Shown in pieces: positions 12,782 to 25,810 of a stretch of 64,000 nucleotides of DNA. Numbering within the stretch: position 1 is the stretch's first letter; every line of letters begins with the position of its first letter. The notes under the pieces are model-generated. The model did not search any database and was not told the origin of the DNA. It saw nothing but the letters and a program-made list of their open reading frames with translations. The position numbers and the translations under genes are program-made. Source of the DNA: Annona cherimola (Eukaryota > Streptophyta > Magnoliopsida > Magnoliales > Annonaceae); contig CM059973.1 in assembly GCA_030490835.1 (NCBI GenBank), positions 59,648,008 through 59,712,007 on the forward strand, in the 5' to 3' direction.

Positions 12782-13173
12782 AAGGGATGTAATTTGTTGC
12801 ACTCGGGTGCACTTAGGCTTGGCGCACCTGTGCATTTAACCCATTTTTAATTTTTTGAAAGTTTTTCCATAAGAGTGTTAATCTAAGTATATTTAACATG
12901 TTTATTAATTTTTTTTACCAATTTTGGATATTTTTAGATATTTTTTGGATTTTTAAAAACCATGGCATTTTAGTAATTTTAAATTACTAAAAATACCACT
13001 GATTTTTAAAAATTCGAAAAAAAATCTGAAAAATCTTCAAAAATGGTAAAAATTGATACATATATTAAATACACTTAGATTAACATTTGTGTAAATTAAT
13101 TTCAAAAAAATGTGCATTTACACCCGGATGCATAAAAGTAAATTGCACCTGGGTGCATATAAACAAGTCCCTT
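12782..13173. mobile_element. Foldback MITE, about 392 bp, nearly perfect palindrome
   Basis: The left half (from AAGGGATGTAATTTGTTGCA) pairs with the right half (ending GTGCATATAAACAAGTCCCTT) almost along the whole length, with the centre at about 12980 (AGTAATTTTAAATTACT). Conserved blocks in both arms include the GCACCxGGTGCA-type words near each end, TTAATCTAAGTxTATTTAA, and GATTTTTAAAAA near the centre. It is flanked by TTA on each side, which would fit a PIF/Harbinger-type target, though the exact boundary is ambiguous by one base. It has no ORF. Transcribed through, it would form one long hairpin. Confidence 0.8.
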
Positions 13174-13356
13174 TTATTAAAAATAATTGTCACAAAAATT
13201 TGAATCACTAAAATGATGGCTATAGTATTTAAAATTGCTAAAAGCAACCTTAGATACTTACATGAGTACTTATTTGGAATGGTTCTGGTGCCCTTGATAT
13301 GAAACCTTATGGAACTTATCTAAGGGTGGGAATCGAAGTGGGTCACGAGTCAACCT

Positions 13357-13420
13357 TGTTAGTCTTGATATGCTGTGAAAATTTAAGAGGGAAGGGGTGA
13401 ATTGGGTTATTAAAAATTAA
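13357..13420 (-). repeat. Scrap of the copia LTR terminus
   Basis: GAAGGGGTGAATTGGGTTAT and flanking bases match the inverted LTR end seen at 34167-34220 (GAGGGGTGAATTGGGTTCTT) and 59336-59400. The match fades after about 13420. Confidence 0.5.
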
Positions 13421-15226
13421 TTGCTCCATACATGCAAATCCCTAATTTATTAGATTCCTAATGATGAAATAGCATGCTGCCAGCCAAAGCCTTGGATTAG
13501 TGGTCACCATAGTGGAAATCTGACAGCATCTTCCCAGTATCTAGAATGTTTGAGAGGTAAATGATTGCATGTAATGAGAATACACTATAACAGCTTTAGA
13601 TCTCCATAACTAATGCATAAGTTAGATGTATGATATTAGAAAGAAACGAAAATCACATCGTATTCATCATTTACATCATCATTATCACATCCTCTCATCA
13701 TTATGGAAGCAAGAATATAACCGTAGCGGAAGTGAATACAATATATACAATCCACAATATATAGTAATTTAGCCTCATTAGGCTACACTTCTATAAACCA
13801 TAACCCAAAGTACTATATACATCCCATCACTTAAATATAATACATATACATGACTATCTACCATCTCTGAGTATCCTAAATGACCACAATCTAAACTAAT
13901 GACTTATACCTATAATAATCCATCTCGTCCTGAAATGAATATGTACCTATAAAGTTAGTCCTAAAAATATCAATAAAAAACATTAAGTCCAAATAAACTC
14001 CATAACTAGGTGTGGTCAATGAAAACTTTGAAAACTCAAGCCCCATTCACCATGAATGTCATGCCACGAGAACACTAATAATAAGATGACCTATATTAAT
14101 GGGTCTTGAATCACATGTCATATGTGGGTTATGCTTATCTAACCACATGCTACACGAGGGTTGTGTCTATCCAAAGCCTTCATTCATGTAAACAATGCAT
14201 ATGCATTAATCATGTCGTATACATCATGCCATGTCATGCCATAACCACATGCAACTAAATGACAACTTATTATTATGTCAATGAAGGGCTATGAATAATC
14301 CTCTCCTTATATCAATCAAAGATCAAGAACAATTTTATCCATATGTCAATCAAGGGTCATGAACAATCTTATGTAAACAATACATATGCATCAATGACGC
14401 AGTATGCTACTTGCTCATTTCAAAATCATGCATAACTCAAGCATAATGTGGCTTGACAAAACTAAGTCAAAATACACATTTAGAACATTGCTAAAAAGGT
14501 CTAGTCCCAAATCATCAAAATCAACACAAGACATGAGAAATAGAAAATTTGACTTATCTCAAAATTCATGTAAACAGAAAATATATCAATATACATGCTT
14601 ACCTAATAGTTTCATCAATCCTAGCATCCATTTAGATTTTGCCATGAGCTAAATCTCAATGCATTCAAAATCACATCATCTGTTTATTCCTCATCAAGTT
14701 ATCACAAGTTCAATTCTATTAGTACACAATCCAACATATTCCCAAGCATGAGTAACAACCATATAAATCATTAATCCACTATACATCCATTTTAGAACTA
14801 ACTCCTTATATCAAACCATCACTTAAACATTTCATCAATATAATATAGGTAACATAAGGAAACTATAGAAAACTAATATGAAATTCATATGTTTTCACTC
14901 AAAGATGTTAATCTCATGAGAAATCACTTTTAATCACTTATAATTCCATATTTATATGATTTTTCATAGAACCTTCAAATTCCTACAACCGTAAATTCTC
15001 TATACAAGTCTGATATCCCAAAATTGTCAAAAAATCCAAGAGAAAACTAGATCCCACGAAGAATATTCAAATATTTCTAACTCAAATTTATAATTTATTC
15101 AAAAAGAAAATAACCTACTTACATATATGCTGATTTTTCTTGAAACTCTCCCAAATATCCAAGCCAAGTCTTACAACTCCAACTCTCCAAGCTCTTCAAT
15201 GCTAGATGATTTCAACAACAAGTTAG
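13421..15226. other. Repeat-like intergenic DNA, no gene seen
   Basis: Short repeated words such as TCAATCAAxGxTCAxGAACAAT (14315 and 14345) and AAACAATxCATATGCATxAAT (14190 and 14370) suggest an old tandem or LTR-derived sequence. No coding region can be supported. Confidence 0.35.
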
Positions 15227-16605
15227 TGTAGATCATATGCTTGCTTCAAGAAATATTAATTTGATTTTGATGATTAACAAACCATTGAAATATCATTAAT
15301 AAGATCTAATGAATATGTGTAAGTGTACTTAGATATTATGACTCCAATTATATATAAAAATGAAAGGAGCATAGTTTCAAAGTGTAGACAGGTTAAGTTA
15401 TAGACCCAAGTTGACTCAGATTGCGACTTGGACGAAGTTCCACAACCAAGTTGACTTAGGGGTTACATATTTTTATTGACTGGCTCGGCCACAGGTGAAG
15501 TCTCAGCCCAAGTTGACTTTGCGTCAGCCCAAGTTGATTTCGCCTGTAACTTCGAAGAAACAGCAAAGCGATGTCTCAACCCAAGTCGACTTCACTTTGC
15601 GACTTGGGTGAAGTCTTAGCCCAAGTCCACTTTGCTTGCAATGCAACGTTGAAGGAAAAAAAGTGGACAGCAAGTAGATAGTAAGTTTTAGCCAAAGTGA
15701 AGTTGCAACTCAAGTCAACTTCACTCATTCTAAGTCGACTCTACTCATCTTAAGTCGACTCCACTTGCGACTTCAAGTTATAATAGTTGAAAATTCGAAC
15801 GTTGGAGCATTAAATGCACGCAATCACTACTCCAATGTTTAGATCTTCTTTTCCTCTACAAATATCATTGAAGTATGAATGTGAAGAGTGTTAGAAACAC
15901 AAAATGGGCTTACACCTTTCAATATTCAAGAGTGTTGAAATGATTTGAAAAAGCATTGAAGCTTTAAGTGTGACTACTTCAAGTGAGCTTATAAGATCAT
16001 CTTCTTCACGTAACAAAGAACTTCTGCAGCATATTGATTACACATTGTAAAGTGTAAAATTTTTTTTGCCTATTTTATTTTGGGTTGTTACCTTGGATCC
16101 ATGATTGGAGATCGAATTCAAGAAGAAGCAAAATAAGGGGTTAGTTTGAGTTTGTTCACTATGAATTTTACTTGATTATTTTGAGTTTGTCTCACCAACG
16201 GATTAGACTTGGTTGATTGGAGTTAATCTCACCAACAGGTGATTATTGTATATGCTCCCTAGAGCTAAAATCGAAAAGAGAGCGGGTGCTCTAAATTGTA
16301 TTAGATATACAATAGTGGAACCAAAGATACAAGACGTGTATGCTTGGACGAGTGGAGTAGGGAAGGTTGTCTGAACCACTATATATTGTTGTCTCTTATG
16401 TGGTTTGATTACTTGCATTTTATGTTCTATTTATATCCTTTCATTCTATCTCCTAGTACGTTTCATCATAGGGACTAAACTTACAAGGGACTAAACTTAC
16501 AAGGGACTAAACTTACAAGGGGATAAGTTTTAATTTACCAAAGAATTTTTGAGAACCCAATTCACCCATCCCCTATTGGGTTTTGCTATAGACTTGGGAC
16601 CAATA
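15227..16605 (+). mobile_element. Old solo LTR of the SIRE-like copia family
   Basis: The interior follows the family order: TTGATGATTAACAAA near the start, Thr/Ser-rich-looking GTCGAC-related blocks (15400-15780, mostly decayed to GTTGAC or GTCAAC), the hairpin motif at 15797-15821 (GAACGTTGGAGCATTAAATG), the GTGGAGTAGGGAAGGTTG block at about 16350, and the end TTGGGACCAATA. Flanks are GTTAG (15222-15226) and ATTAG (16606-16610), a 5-bp TSD with one mismatch. The TATA box seen in younger copies is not intact. It is older than the solo LTR at 22872. A short direct triplication of GGGACTAAACTTACAAG lies at about 16468-16519. Confidence 0.75.
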
Positions 16606-17734
16606 ATTAGACGGGTCTTAAGGTGGAGTTGTAAGGAAAATAATGGGGGAGGAGAAAGACATCAATGGAATAAAAAATATTTCAACTTCAAATTCTAAAA
16701 CGACAATTTATAACATAATGTTACTATAGAACATCTATTGATAATTTTACTTATTCACCATCTAAAGTAGGTACATCTCATAAAAGTATTCCCAATACAA
16801 GTCTAATTGTCCTCACAACTATATTTAACTTCCCATGTCATATCCAAACTCTTCATTTAATTAAATTGTAGCTCAAACATAATTTGTCCTTTCGATTCAA
16901 TTATACATATAAAATGATTCTTATGGCAAAATTCCTATCCATCACCTCTAATGCTTCTTAAATCACCTCTAGCATGCCACATTTGCATTTAGTATCTTAT
17001 CTATGCTAGAAATCATTAATTTTTATATCATTTTCAAAATTTCTCTCATGAAATTTATTTCTTATCGAAGTTCCATAATTAGTCAAAGATAGGTCAATTA
17101 TCAAAATCATCTTAAATTTATTCTAAATCTTTATAAACCCAGTTCAATCATGATAACAATTATTCCATACAATTTAGGACTCTCATGTAGGATCCTTAGT
17201 CATTTCTACTATTTTAGTTTTTAGGCCAAATTCCACGATTAGGCCCATTTTCATCAATTTATCAACTCTTGATTTTAAATCTTACTTATGACTATTTAAA
17301 CTCCTTTCAAACATGCTAGGTAACTCAATCATGCTCTCACTTATCTCAGACCAAGTTATCTCCAAATCGGCCTCATTACCAGTTTAAAAATTTACATATA
17401 TAAGTCAAATCTCAAATACTTACAATATAATTAATCCAATGGCTCTAACATATCCAAAATAATCTGAGAAACATGTGGAGATCTATCCTAGGCCTCTACC
17501 AAGCCATTTATCAAATTTCATGTCCTCAATTCTCATTAACTGGAATATTTATATTCACTTGAACTTACACAATCTTTTACATATTCAACTTTTGATTTTA
17601 ATTTTTCTATCATTACTTGGCCTCTCCGAACACATTACTTGCATCATCGTCCATATTCTCCATTCCAAATACTCAAGGTATTATAAAAACATGTTGAAAC
17701 TCATGAAGTGTATGATTACAAGAAAATAATAATG
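16606..17734. other. Intergenic DNA, no gene seen
   Basis: AT-rich sequence with no supported gene. An 84-residue ORF at 17475-17729 has no recognisable motif and is probably chance. Confidence 0.4.
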
Positions 17735-17965
17735 TAATGTAAAGATAAAACAAGCACATATAAGAATATATAATCTATAATGGTTTAGAAAATCCCTACT
17801 TCACTTCTAAAAATATACCTTTTGTGCTTTAAGATTCATTATTATATCGTCATACAACTTAAAACTCTCTTTTAGATTCCAATTTTAGGGGAGAAATACA
17901 ACAAAAGTAAGTAATTGGTGAGCATCACTCTAATCATTGACCACTTTAACTTGTTCTCGAACTTG
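17735..17965 (-). repeat. Decayed inverted fragment of the copia LTR
   Basis: Spaced matches follow the same order as 34310-34520: a stretch like ATAGTAGTTCGGGCAAACC, then TCCCTAC, TCTCTTxTAGATTCCA, TCTAGGGGG-like and GGTGAGxxTCACTC. The agreement in order and spacing, rather than any long identity, supports the call. Confidence 0.5.
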
Positions 17966-18668
17966 GCCTTTGACACCAATTCAAAAATATACTAAAGAAA
18001 GTAAATCAAACGAAAACTATACTTTAAAAATTATTTAGATTGATGAGGCGCAAGAAGAAGGAGGAGCCTTAATAATGTTGTAGCTAGCTTTTCAAAGGCA
18101 TTAATTCGTTTAAAAAATAGGCATTGATTCGTGCATTATATAGTGCTGAGGGAGATGTGACTATTGTGGTCGATCGTATGCCCTTAATACTATAAGATTT
18201 AAAATTTTGATTTGTTATGACTCAAGTTGTATATGAGATCAATCTCATAATAGGGGATAGTTGGATAGCTTAATGCGTAGGGTGGGCCAGGGTGGAGTGG
18301 AAAATGTTCCATTCTCCCCATCTCCTCACAAATTATTTAATAATTTAACAATCTTATTTTTCAATTTTACACCTACATTTTATTTGTTTGAGAAGTGATA
18401 AACTTTTGGATAAAAAGTTTTTGAATTAGTAGAAAATGATATGATGTACAAACGGTAATGATGAAAGTGAAGAGAATAATGTTAAAATAGATAGGTTAGT
18501 TGCATGGTAGTTCTGTAGAAATAATTTAAAAGTAAAATATTGTATAGGAGATGTGAAGAAATAATTAAAAATAGGACAATTATAGATTGTAAAACGTTTT
18601 AGAGGAAGAGGTTTTACTTGTAAACAAATATTCCCTTCAATCATTCTTCCTTCTGGCTATCTCATTTA

Positions 18669-19120
18669 GGGTCTGTTTGGCATGGATGAAAACTTATTGA
18701 CATGTTTTTTGCGTTAAAAAAACGTCAACCATCCGAATTGTATCAGTGTCGCCGGTGTGTACATTAAATGCATCCTTCATTCTCAACGTACGGTTGGTCA
18801 AAGTATGGTGCAGAAAGTGCTGATACACAGGCGTTGATGCAAGCACAATGAAATGGAATGGGAAGCACAATGAACTGGTTATGCAAGCGCCTGTATCAAT
18901 GCAACTGCTAAGGGAACGTGAATGCGTAGTAGATGTGATGACCGAGCACTTCTCCCCCATCGTCGTTCGTAAGGAAAGGGTACTGAAGCAACTGTACGGG
19001 CAGCAGTAGCATTGTTGACGATGGGTGACCGGTTGAAATGACGGGTTTTTGCTGTTTCAACCCTGGTGTGAAAAGTTTTGTAAAAAAAAATATGAGTTTT
19101 CGCAATTGCCAAACAGACCC
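18669..19120. mobile_element. Tourist-like (PIF/Harbinger) MITE, 452 bp
   Basis: Perfect 14-bp terminal inverted repeats GGGTCTGTTTGGCA (18669) and TGCCAAACAGACCC (ends 19120), with TTA duplicated on both sides (18666-18668 and 19121-19123). TTA targets and a GGxCxTGTTTGG end are standard for Tourist-like elements. It is distinctly more GC-rich than the flanks. The short ORFs inside are not a transposase, so it is non-autonomous. Confidence 0.9.
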
Positions 19121-20352
19121 TTAGTTTAGTTTTACCTTATCATTTTATATCAATGACATAATTCTCAGAATATTTCCTTTTCCATTCTCTACCACGTCCC
19201 ACGATATCACAAAAATTCATGAAACCAAACGTAAGATTGATGTTGAGATCAATTTGAGATTGATCTGGCCCTCAACCCTTACTTGCAACAGTTATTTACT
19301 TTCGACTTTCTTCCATGTGGCATCCTAAGTTGACGTGAAGTCAATCTTATCTTCAACTTTATGTCCCATATTGATATGAGACCAATCTAGACATCAACTC
19401 CACTATTCATTGAAGGTTGGCCATTTGAAGCCTTCATTTCTAGAGCATCTGATAATTGATAATTAATAATATATTTTGTTTGTGTTTTATACTAATTCGG
19501 TGGGTATGTATTTGAATTTAATGTGAAATTTATTTTAAAATGTGTATTTGAAACATTTGGGTATTAGATATTAATTTCAAGTTATTTAAATAATTTTTAT
19601 AATTTGTTGGCTTGAAATTTCATTTTTTATTTGATGCCATTAAATAAATTGTGTTTGATATTAATTGTTGCAATAATTAGGCTTCAAATAATTTTCAATA
19701 TGTTTACCAATTGTTTATTAAAATTAATTAATTATTTAAATATATATTTTTTGCAGATTATCAAAGTCCAATATTTCAGCAGAGAATCACGTGCAGCATC
19801 CATCATCCAGCCATTCATTCATCTATCCATTTTTCTCCAAGCTGTCCACGTCAACCAGCCAAGCCATCCAAGCTGAGTCCAGGCTGTCCATTTAATGCAT
19901 CATCACGTCCAGAAAATCCAAGCATTATTATCCACCGTCCATTTTCATTAAGCAGCAATCCAGCCGTCCAATCTATCAGCTGTCTGCCCAGGCTTAAATC
20001 TGGACCATCCAGATTTTCTAAAACATCCTGGACGTCCATTACTTTTTAACCCATGTAGCAGCCGTCCATTTCTTCTATGCAAACATGATAATGTAATTCA
20101 ACCACCGGCCATCTAATTCAAGGGACTCTTCACATGCACCAGAAAATCAAAACCGCCATGGCTCAAATCAACCGCAGATTGATCATGACCGTCCAATATT
20201 GCAGATCACTTTCAGCAGATTAAAGCTTTTGAATCAAAGCTTGCACATCCCAATTTTTTCCAAGCCGCGCAGCTGTCCAATTGCATAAAATCAATCCAAA
20301 ATGCCGCAAATAAACCAAATTGCGCAGGGGCCAAATTAACGCAATTAGCACC
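19121..20352. other. Intergenic DNA rich in GTCCA/TCCAT words; possible upstream part of repeat A
   Basis: 19800-20200 is full of short TCCA and GTCCA words (for example TCCATCATCCAGCCATTCAT) and could be the U3 of the LTR-like repeat that begins with the TATA box at 20353. No ORF with a recognisable motif. Confidence 0.35.
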
Positions 20353-21310
20353 TATAAAAGGGGCTGTGGGCAGCAGAATTTTGGGCAAATCAGAGAAAAA
20401 TTCAGAGAGCAGAGAGAGAAAGCAAGGGTTTGAAAGGAGGCGGAGAGCATGGGGCAAGAGGTAAGGAGGTAAGTTGCGAGGAGCAGTTGACACACTATTG
20501 CGGCTTCCAACCAATAAGTTTTTCTTTCTTCTTTCCTTTTTATTTTAATTGTTTTGTTTAAGATGAATTTGAGTTTAATTTTATTTTGGACTTAAACATG
20601 CTAGGCTAAGCCCTACATCTTAGGTTTAGTATATAGCATGCATATAATGTAGTGCAGTATGTGGTTTTGGTTTATTTATAATGGATATTGTTGTTAATTT
20701 AATATTTTATGATTTAATGCTTGCTTAGTGTTTGAGCTCCCACTTTAGTAATGATTTCATATATATTAGGTGATGTAACATAGAGGTAGAAATCTAATCT
20801 ACGACAATCAAGATATTAAACCTGGAAATTTAAGACCATGAGAATAGGCATAATGACATTCAGGAATCCATGAACAGTCACAGAACTTAATGAATCCTAA
20901 TTGACTTAATCCCATGAGAATAAGTGGTTAAGAATAAATTAGGGTTACGCCTTGTAGGTTTCGAGAGAAGGTGCAGGGATAAATTATGGTTTGTTCTCCT
21001 TTAACAAATAATATTTGAGTTAAATATTTATATCACTACTCATTGCAAAAGACGTATGTGATACTTTAGATCCTAGGTACTCAGATCCCTGCTTTTTAAT
21101 ATTTGATCCTAAATTTTATTTCTTTTTTCACTTTTCTATTTTTTCTATTTCACTTTTATTCTCTTGATATTTGATACGAAAGCATTTAAAATAAAATTTT
21201 AAGTCCCAAATTTTTTGTGGATCGATAATTCATATACTACAATCTACGACCCATGCACTTGTGGTGAGATTGTGAACAACATCTCCAAAGTAAGGTTACA
21301 GTTAAGATGT
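20353..21310 (+). repeat. LTR-like direct repeat A
   Basis: Starts with a TATA box (TATAAAA, 20353-20359). Downstream it matches repeat B (24849-25810) in order: AATAAGTTTTT (20512), GTTAATTTAATATTTTATxA, TTTGAGCTCCCA, GATAATCAAGATATTAAACC or near match, CTAATTGACTTAATCCCATG, TACGCCTTG, and ATACTACAATCTACGA near 21235. TATA-to-AATAAG spacing is about 155-160 bp in both. A GGTAAG donor-like word sits about 100 bp after TATA in both. The pair are probably LTRs or leaders of one old retroelement family; no coding region or short TSD was found, so the family is not assigned. Confidence 0.65.
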
Positions 21311-22871
21311 ATCTCATATCTGAGATCGCATATGAAATCGACTTCACTATGTGTTTGACTAGTCTTGCTCCATGTGTATGAGTGAGAACAATGTTAAGGT
21401 TGATATCACTTTGAGTTCTTTTAGGTTCGAATGGCATGGTAACTCAAGATCAAAATGCATAAAGAGAAAGAATCGATTATGAAGAAGTTATGTGTACAAT
21501 TCACAAAATAGTCCAAGAGAAAATTTTAGAATTATAATGGTTTGTCAATTGCCTACTCTACTCTTCAAGACCATATCTTGGGCTTTCACTAGATAATTGG
21601 TTACAAATATATTACACTAGTAGGATTTCACAATTGTCTTCTAAATTTTATTAATGGCTATAGGTGGTTCATGAAACTCTTTACACAAAATAATTTTTCT
21701 CTTAGTTTGGATAACTCTCAAAACCATGGTAAAATAAATATAAAATGATTAAAATCTTACAAAAAATATAGTATGCAGAAGCATAATCTTTACAACTGAA
21801 GAAGAGACTCAACAAACTCCAAGTCGAAGCTTCTAACAAACGAACAAAGATTCTATAGAGAGATGCTTTGAACAAATCTAATCTTGATAATTTTCTATAT
21901 ATTTTGAATCTAAAACTCACCCCTATCTATAGATAAAGTAGTTGAGAATATCTAGGATAAAAATCAGTAACCACTTATCGAAAATAGGTGGTAGTTCCAC
22001 CAAATCTGAAAATGGATCTATAAAATTCATGATAATTCACATTCTAACTAATTTAATTTCCTCAAGAAAAACATTGATGTTTTGAAATTAAAACATTGAC
22101 CTTTTTTTAGTCAGTAAATTGAGTCCATGATAACTTCAACGAAGTCAAAGAAACTACTGAGATTCTCTTTGTAAAACATCAATAATATTCTGAAGCAAAT
22201 TTGCTTTTAGAAAAAAAAATATTTCACACAAATCTTTCTAAGTCTAGACATAAAATATTATGAATCATTATCTAACCACACGTTCACATCCATAATAATA
22301 AATCCTAACTTATTACAACCATTTCCATAATAAAATAATCATTCGCATCATTCACACAACATTATTTATCAATTAACTAATCAATCAATCAAGTCAAATA
22401 TACATCTCTTTAAATTATGTCCTCATTATGTTTGTCATCAAAACAATATGTACATTACAATGTCCATCATCAAAATAATATATACATTACAAGTTTAACT
22501 CTAAGATCACACTTGAAATTGACTTAAGACCTCATTTCACTTGAAGCCAACTCTAGATCTCAATTTTCTTCTACTTGCTTCCTTGGCCTCAACTTTATTT
22601 GACCTGAGATCAATTTGGACCTAGACTTCAACTTTCAATAACTTAATTTCTCTCATATTGAAATCTTTGAAGCTCCAATGGCTATTTCGAGATCGATTTA
22701 GACTTAGATCTCAATTGGGATTGATCTGAGGTGGATTAACACTTACACGATTTCTTGAATTCTAGCCTTCTAGCTTTCCTTGACTTGAGAATGTTAAGTC
22801 ACTTTCATACTACTTATTTTGGATCTTAATTGGATGAAAATTTGAGTGATTAAGATGATTTGAGTCATATT
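21311..22871. other. Between repeat A and a solo LTR; no gene seen
   Basis: 21500-21930 has a weak resemblance to the inverted copia LTR (TATAATGGTTTG, CTACTCTACTCTTCAAG) and may be a very old copy. The rest is AT-rich with TCAA/GATC-type words. No coding potential. Confidence 0.35.
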
Positions 22872-24500
22872 TGTTGGAAATATGTGGAAAATAAGCTAAA
22901 TCTATATTTTGATGATTAACAAATCAATTTGAGTAAGTCTTGGCTACTAACATGTTTGTGGAAGTGTTTAAGGGATATACATTTGAAGAAAATAGAGCAT
23001 GGAAGGCCAAGTCGATCCCCAAGTCGACTCCAACATCGACTTCAATGCGCCAAATCCTTCCAGAGTTGAAAATGGGAAGCTGAACTGCCGAAGTCCAAAC
23101 GAGGTCGACTTCGCATGCGACTTGGGTGGAAGTCGCAGACCAAGTCGACTCCAGTATCGACTTCAACATGAAAAAACCTTCCAGAGTTGAAGTCCAGACC
23201 CCGAAGTGCCGAAGTCGTACCCCAAGTCGACTCCACTTGCGACTTGAGGTGAAGTCGCAGACGAAGTCGACTCCGGCATCGACTTCGATCGGGCAGAGGA
23301 GATATTTCAGAAGACAAGCTGAGATTAACTATTTTCAAGACAAGCTTGTATGAAGTTGAAGATCAAGCCAACCTAGATGCTCAAACTGAAACATATGAAG
23401 ACTAATTCAAGTCCAAGCAAGATGCATAAACTCAACCAAGAACTTGTTCAAGATTACATGATTCAAGACTCATGGATTCAAGGCTTGCAAAACATGGGAG
23501 CAAATGAAAGCAAGCTAGAGAGAAGACATAATGATTCAAGAAGATATGAAAAATGCAAAAGAACTAAAGGAATGGAGAAGCCTAAGCAAAAGTGAAGTCG
23601 TACACCTCGTCACCTCGTCAATTTCATCAAGCCACCTGACGAGGTGAAGTCGCACACCGAAGTCGACTCCACCTGCGACTTGGGTCAAGTCGATGCCCAA
23701 GTCGACCCAACCTGGAACTTGAAGATGCTACGGAAAGGCGAAGTCGCACCCGAAGTCGACTCCACCTGCGACTTGGGTCGCAACGGTCGAAAAATATTCG
23801 AACGTTGGCGCATTAAATGCGCGCTACCTACCTTCAAACGTTTGGATTCCCTCCACAATTATAAAAGACATTCATTGTGGATGAGGGAAGAAGTTGAAAA
23901 TCATTAAGTGTGCATAACTCCTACCTTCAAGAGCATTAAGTGATCAAGCCAATCCTTAGAAGAAGAACTTTGCTTCGAACTGCAAGAGCTTAACTGCTAA
24001 TCCTTCAAAGCCAACTCTACAAGTTCTTCTCTGTGCCAAATTGTCTCTACACAACAGTAACGTGTAGATTCTTTCTGTTTTTCTTATTGTTGTATTGAAC
24101 TTGATTTAGTTTGAGGAACTAAGATCTAGTGTAAGCAAAGTAGTGTGTGATTGGAGTGGAACTCATCACCTACTTGTGCTGAGTTTTTTTGAAGCCCCCT
24201 AGAATTGGAATCTAGAAGAGAGCAGTGACTCTAATTGTATTTGAGGAATACAATAGTGGAACCCAAGTTACAAGGAGTGTGAGCTTGGAAGAGTGGAGTA
24301 GGGAGGTTGCCCGAACCACTATAAAAATCTTGTGTGCTTAATTTATATTTCTGCTCTCTACATTATATTGCTTTCCATTTTGTTTCTTCATTAAGAGGAC
24401 TAGATTAATCCGGGGTAAAGTTTCTGTTTAAGTTATAAATTTTTAAATACCCAATTCACCCCTCCCCTCTTGGGTAATTGCCATTAATTCGGGACCAACA
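22872..24500 (+). mobile_element. Solo LTR of the SIRE-like copia family, 1,629 bp
   Basis: It begins TGTTGGAAATATG (22872), ends GGGACCAACA (24500), and is flanked by perfect 5-bp duplications ATATT (22867-22871 and 24501-24505). No internal retroelement sequence remains, so it probably arose by recombination between two LTRs. U3 holds two GTCGAC-rich clusters (about 22990-23300 and 23590-23785); the core promoter follows. The block GTGGAGTAGGGAGGTTGCC and the terminus are shared with the LTR at 6947-8270. Confidence 0.93.
23800..23866 (+). promoter_or_regulatory. LTR core promoter: hairpin motif plus TATA box
   Basis: GAACGTTGGCGCATTAAATG starts at 23800 and includes the palindrome GCGCATTAAATGCGC; TATAAAA follows at 23860-23866. 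Layout is the same as at 7572-7638. Confidence 0.6.
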
Positions 24501-24848
24501 ATATTTTGGTGGATTTAGCTTCGTTTAATGCAAATCATTCATGTTTAATTAATTAGTGCAATGTCAGGTAAAATCAGTACAATACAACCTATTTTGAGAA
24601 GATTTGAAGCATGAGGACAAAAACTTATTCAAGTTGATGATTTAGAAGAATCAAAAGGAGGTAAAATAGTGATCGACACAGGTTATAATGTGGTTCACAT
24701 GAGACTTGAATTCTTCATTGGTTTAGTTGAAAAATCTGGAGTTCCACTTTTTGAGTTGGTTTGGAGACCTAATAGCCTTTTAAGTCTAATGGAGTTACAT
24801 AATTTACTGACAACTGCATTAATTTTGCACAAGTTATTTGAGGAGCTC

Positions 24849-25810
24849 TATATAAATAACACGTGTACATATTCGAAAACATCCTAGAACGTCCCTTGAG
24901 CTAGAGTTAAAGTCTAGAGTGCTTCAGAAGGTGTAGAGTGCAAGGTAAGAAGTGATGTGGCGCGTTGATTGGAGTTTTCAAGATACCATTCGAGCTTCTA
25001 ATCAATAAGTTTTTTTTTCTTCTTTTTTGATTGTATTGTCTTATTTATAATAACTTTGAGATACACTTTTATTTTATATTTAAATTTGATCATAAATATT
25101 CTTGGCTAAACCCGTTATCTAGGATCTAGGATTAACATGCATACAATGTAGCTGGTATTATGATTTTGCTTGATTTATGAAGGATATTAGTTGTTAATTT
25201 AATATTTTATAATTTAATGCTTAACTAGTGTTTGAGCTCCCATTTCGACATTAATTTCCATATATTAGGTGAAGAAACCGAAAAGGTGAAAGTTTAATTT
25301 ATGATAATCAAGATATTAAACCTGAAAATCTAAGACCATAAGAATAGACATGATATCCTTGAAGAATCTCATGAGTGGCCATAGAACTTAATAATCCTAA
25401 TTGACTTAATCCCATGAAAATAAGTGGTTAAGAATATATTATGATTACGCCTTGCAAGTTTCGAGAAAAGGTGCAAGAATAATTTAGGATTCGTTTTCCT
25501 TTAACACATAATATCCGGATAAAATGAGCACTCTATATATTCTTTGCAGACATCGCATGTGAAATCCTAAATCCTAAGTGCTGAAGTCACATGACTTTTA
25601 ATCTCTGTTCTATATTCTTGAGATTAACTTCCTTGTTGCTATTTCCTTTCTTCTTATATTATTTTCTTAATTTTGGTTATAAGGTGTTTGAATCCGATAT
25701 CTTGAATCTCAAATTCCTTGCGGGATTGATATTTATATATACTACAATCTACGATCCTGCACTTACAGAGAGATTGCGAACAGAGGTTGATATGAAATTA
25801 ATTTGTGATC
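24849..25810 (+). repeat. LTR-like direct repeat B
   Basis: Diverged partner of repeat A, same orientation, about 4.5 kb away. TATATAAA at 24849 is followed by AATAAGTTTTT at 25003, GTTAATTTAATATTTTATAA, TTTGAGCTCCCA, GATAATCAAGATATTAAACC, CTAATTGACTTAATCCCATG, TACGCCTTG, and TATACTACAATCTACGA (about 25738). The solo LTR lies between the two copies. If they are LTRs, the element was about 3.7-4 kb before that insertion and has no coding region left. Confidence 0.65.

Noticed and set aside
18694..19112. Overlapping ORFs of 65-88 residues on the minus strand
   Set aside because: All lie within the Tourist-like MITE and show no transposase or other motif.
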